Source: Actinomycetes bacterium
GTDB taxonomy: Bacteria > Actinomycetota > Acidimicrobiia > Acidimicrobiales > Microtrichaceae
NCBI GenBank assembly: GCA_023392475.1
Contig: JAEVZA010000243.1
Span: forward strand, 1 to 6,018
DNA: 6,018 nt
Direction: 5' to 3'
Position numbers and translations under genes: made by a program. Position 1 is the stretch's first letter, and the number at the start of each line of letters is the position of its first letter. Positions 5,608 to 6,018 of this stretch are shown here, in pieces. The notes below the pieces were generated by a model that searched no databases, was not told the origin of the DNA, and saw only the letters and a program-made list of their open reading frames with translations.

Positions 5608-5613
5608 ACGCTA
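5608..5613 (-). promoter_or_regulatory. -10 element of the epoxide-hydrolase-like gene, probably leaderless
   Basis: On the minus strand TAGCGT (TAnnnT) ends 8 nt before the ATG at 5599, with no Shine-Dalgarno sequence. CTCACG, 16 nt upstream, is only a 3-of-6 match to TTGACA. The hexamer overlaps the edge of the tandem repeat and the inverted repeat at 5611-5635. Confidence 0.45.
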
Positions 5614-5739
5614 ACGCGACCGCCGTTCGCGTGAGGGAGGGGTGCGTGCCCCCTGTCCCGCCCCGGCGGGGCCGGCCGCTCACGCGACCGCCGTTCGCGT
5701 GAGGGAGGGGAGCGTGCCCCTGTCCCGCCCCGGCGGGGC
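5609..5739. repeat. Two-copy tandem repeat, 68-bp period
   Basis: The core units are 5614-5672 (59 nt) and 5682-5739 (58 nt). They differ by one substitution (T5643 against A5711) and one C in a C-run, and the similarity extends a few bases upstream of each core. Each unit holds two dyads. The first is ACGCGA, a 7-nt spacer, then TCGCGT. The second is GCCCC, a 3-nt loop, then GGGGC (5660-5672 and 5727-5739). The units fill the space between the hydrolase gene and the divergent secreted-protein gene. Near-identity suggests a recent duplication or conversion. Confidence 0.9.
5611..5635. promoter_or_regulatory. Operator-like dyad over the hydrolase promoter
   Basis: The 9-bp arms 5611-5619 and 5627-5635 flank a 7-nt spacer and have one mismatch (A5613). 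The dyad occupies the space between the -10 hexamer and the expected -35, where a repressor or MerR-type activator could act. The second copy at 5679-5703 (CTCACGCGA, 7 nt, TCGCGTGAG) is perfect. Binding by a regulator is inferred, and an RNA or DNA hairpin role is the alternative. Confidence 0.35.
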
Positions 5740-5813
5740 AGGAGGCGCGCAGGGCGCGACCGGATGCCGGCCGTGGACGGTCAGCGCGCCGTCACCCGAC
5801 GGAGGGGCTCCGG

Positions 5814-5819
5814 TACGCT
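5814..5819 (+). promoter_or_regulatory. Possible -10 element of the secreted-protein gene
   Basis: TACGCT (TAnnnT) lies 78 nt before the GTG at 5898, and GTCACC 17 nt upstream of it is a poor -35. A promoter here would give a leader of about 70 nt containing a Shine-Dalgarno sequence. This is weak evidence, offered because nothing better is present. Confidence 0.25.
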
Positions 5820-5883
5820 CCGCGTGGTCGGGAGGGCCTCCCCGGACGCGCGTCTCCGTCCCACCTCGGGTGCCCCGTCGAGC

Positions 5884-5890
5884 GAGGGAG
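5884..5890 (+). promoter_or_regulatory. Shine-Dalgarno sequence deciding the GTG start at 5898
   Basis: The purine run GAGGGAG ends 7 nt before GTG 5898. It supports that start codon for the truncated gene at the window end. Confidence 0.5.
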
Positions 5891-5897
5891 CAGCACC

Positions 5898-6018
5898 GTG
5901 GTCGCACGAGGGGTCACCGCCGGTCGCGGCGCGATCGCCGCCTGCGCCGTGGCGCTGCTCGTGGTCGGGATCCGCCCCGCGGCCGTCGGCGCCTCCGTCG
6001 CCCCTCCCGGTGCGGCAC
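5898..6018 (+). CDS. N-terminus of a secreted or membrane-anchored protein, 3'-truncated
   Basis: Forty codons are visible from the GTG at 5898 and the frame is open to the window end. The peptide has the three parts of a signal sequence: a basic start MVARGVTAGRG (1-11), a hydrophobic core AIAACAVALLVVGI (12-25), and a small-residue stretch RPAAVGASVA (26-35) with plausible AxA-like cleavage sites. Cys16 lies inside the hydrophobic core without a lipobox ahead of a mature end, so a lipoprotein is not favoured. The mature domain lies beyond the window and the function is unknown. The purine-rich ribosome site 7 nt upstream supports the start. The gene is transcribed away from the hydrolase gene, with 298 bp between the two starts. 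Confidence 0.65.
   Translation, partial: MVARGVTAGRGAIAACAVALLVVGIRPAAVGASVAPPGAA

Noticed and set aside
5600..5683. 28-residue N-terminal extension of the epoxide-hydrolase-like protein
   Set aside because: It would be encoded by the tandem repeat and would place the -10 hexamer inside the gene. The extra residues resemble no hydrolase N-terminus.
5609..5739. CRISPR array
   Set aside because: There are only two 58-59-nt units with a gap of 9 nt between cores, no further repeats and no cas genes, so this is a simple tandem duplication.
5680..5907. Small minus-strand gene of 75 codons
   Set aside because: Its C-terminal part is translated repeat, there is no ribosome site or conserved pattern, and it overlaps the start of the signal-peptide gene.

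Overview
The window is very GC-rich, densely coded DNA from a bacterial chromosome, with strong G/C preference at third codon positions and several GTG starts. A PimB-type GT4 glycosyltransferase, a peroxiredoxin close to mycobacterial AhpE, and TAnnnT -10 hexamers placed 6-9 nt before start codons all suggest an actinomycete. A member of class Acidimicrobiia (Iamia/Ilumatobacter-like) is my best guess. That placement is inference from style and gene content, because there is no rRNA or other marker here.

Layout, left to right. At 2-616 (+) is the 3' part of a short-chain dehydrogenase/reductase. At 633-682 is a long, nearly perfect hairpin between two convergent genes. At 725-1210 (-) is a thioredoxin-fold protein with no CXXC. 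At 1278-2078 (+), divergent from it, is a distant eIF-2B/MtnA-family protein. At 2137-2826 (+) is a dienelactone hydrolase with all its catalytic residues. At 2901-4037 (+) is a GT4 glycosyltransferase resembling phosphatidylinositol-mannoside mannosyltransferase. At 4041-4502 (-), converging with only 3 nt between the stop codons, is an AhpE-like peroxiredoxin. At 4595-5599 (-), upstream of it on the same strand, is an epoxide-hydrolase-type alpha/beta hydrolase. The region 5600-5897 has no gene but holds a two-copy 68-bp tandem repeat next to the hydrolase promoter. A gene for a secreted protein begins at 5898 (+) and leaves the window after its signal peptide.

The genes look like ordinary housekeeping and accessory metabolism, not one dedicated pathway. 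There is no transposase, integrase, phage gene, CRISPR array, toxin-antitoxin pair, tRNA or rRNA. The hydrolase and peroxiredoxin may share some transcription, but the 92-bp gap with two hairpins and a separate Shine-Dalgarno sequence suggests partly independent expression. Four genes (starts at 1210 -, 1278 +, 2137 + and 5599 -) appear to have leaderless or near-leaderless transcripts. I found no convincing new multi-gene system. The points most worth checking are the tandem repeat and dyad over the hydrolase promoter, the Gln in the glycosyltransferase EX7E motif, the extra cysteine in the AhpE-like protein, the CXXC-less thioredoxin-fold protein, and the long hairpin at 633-682.
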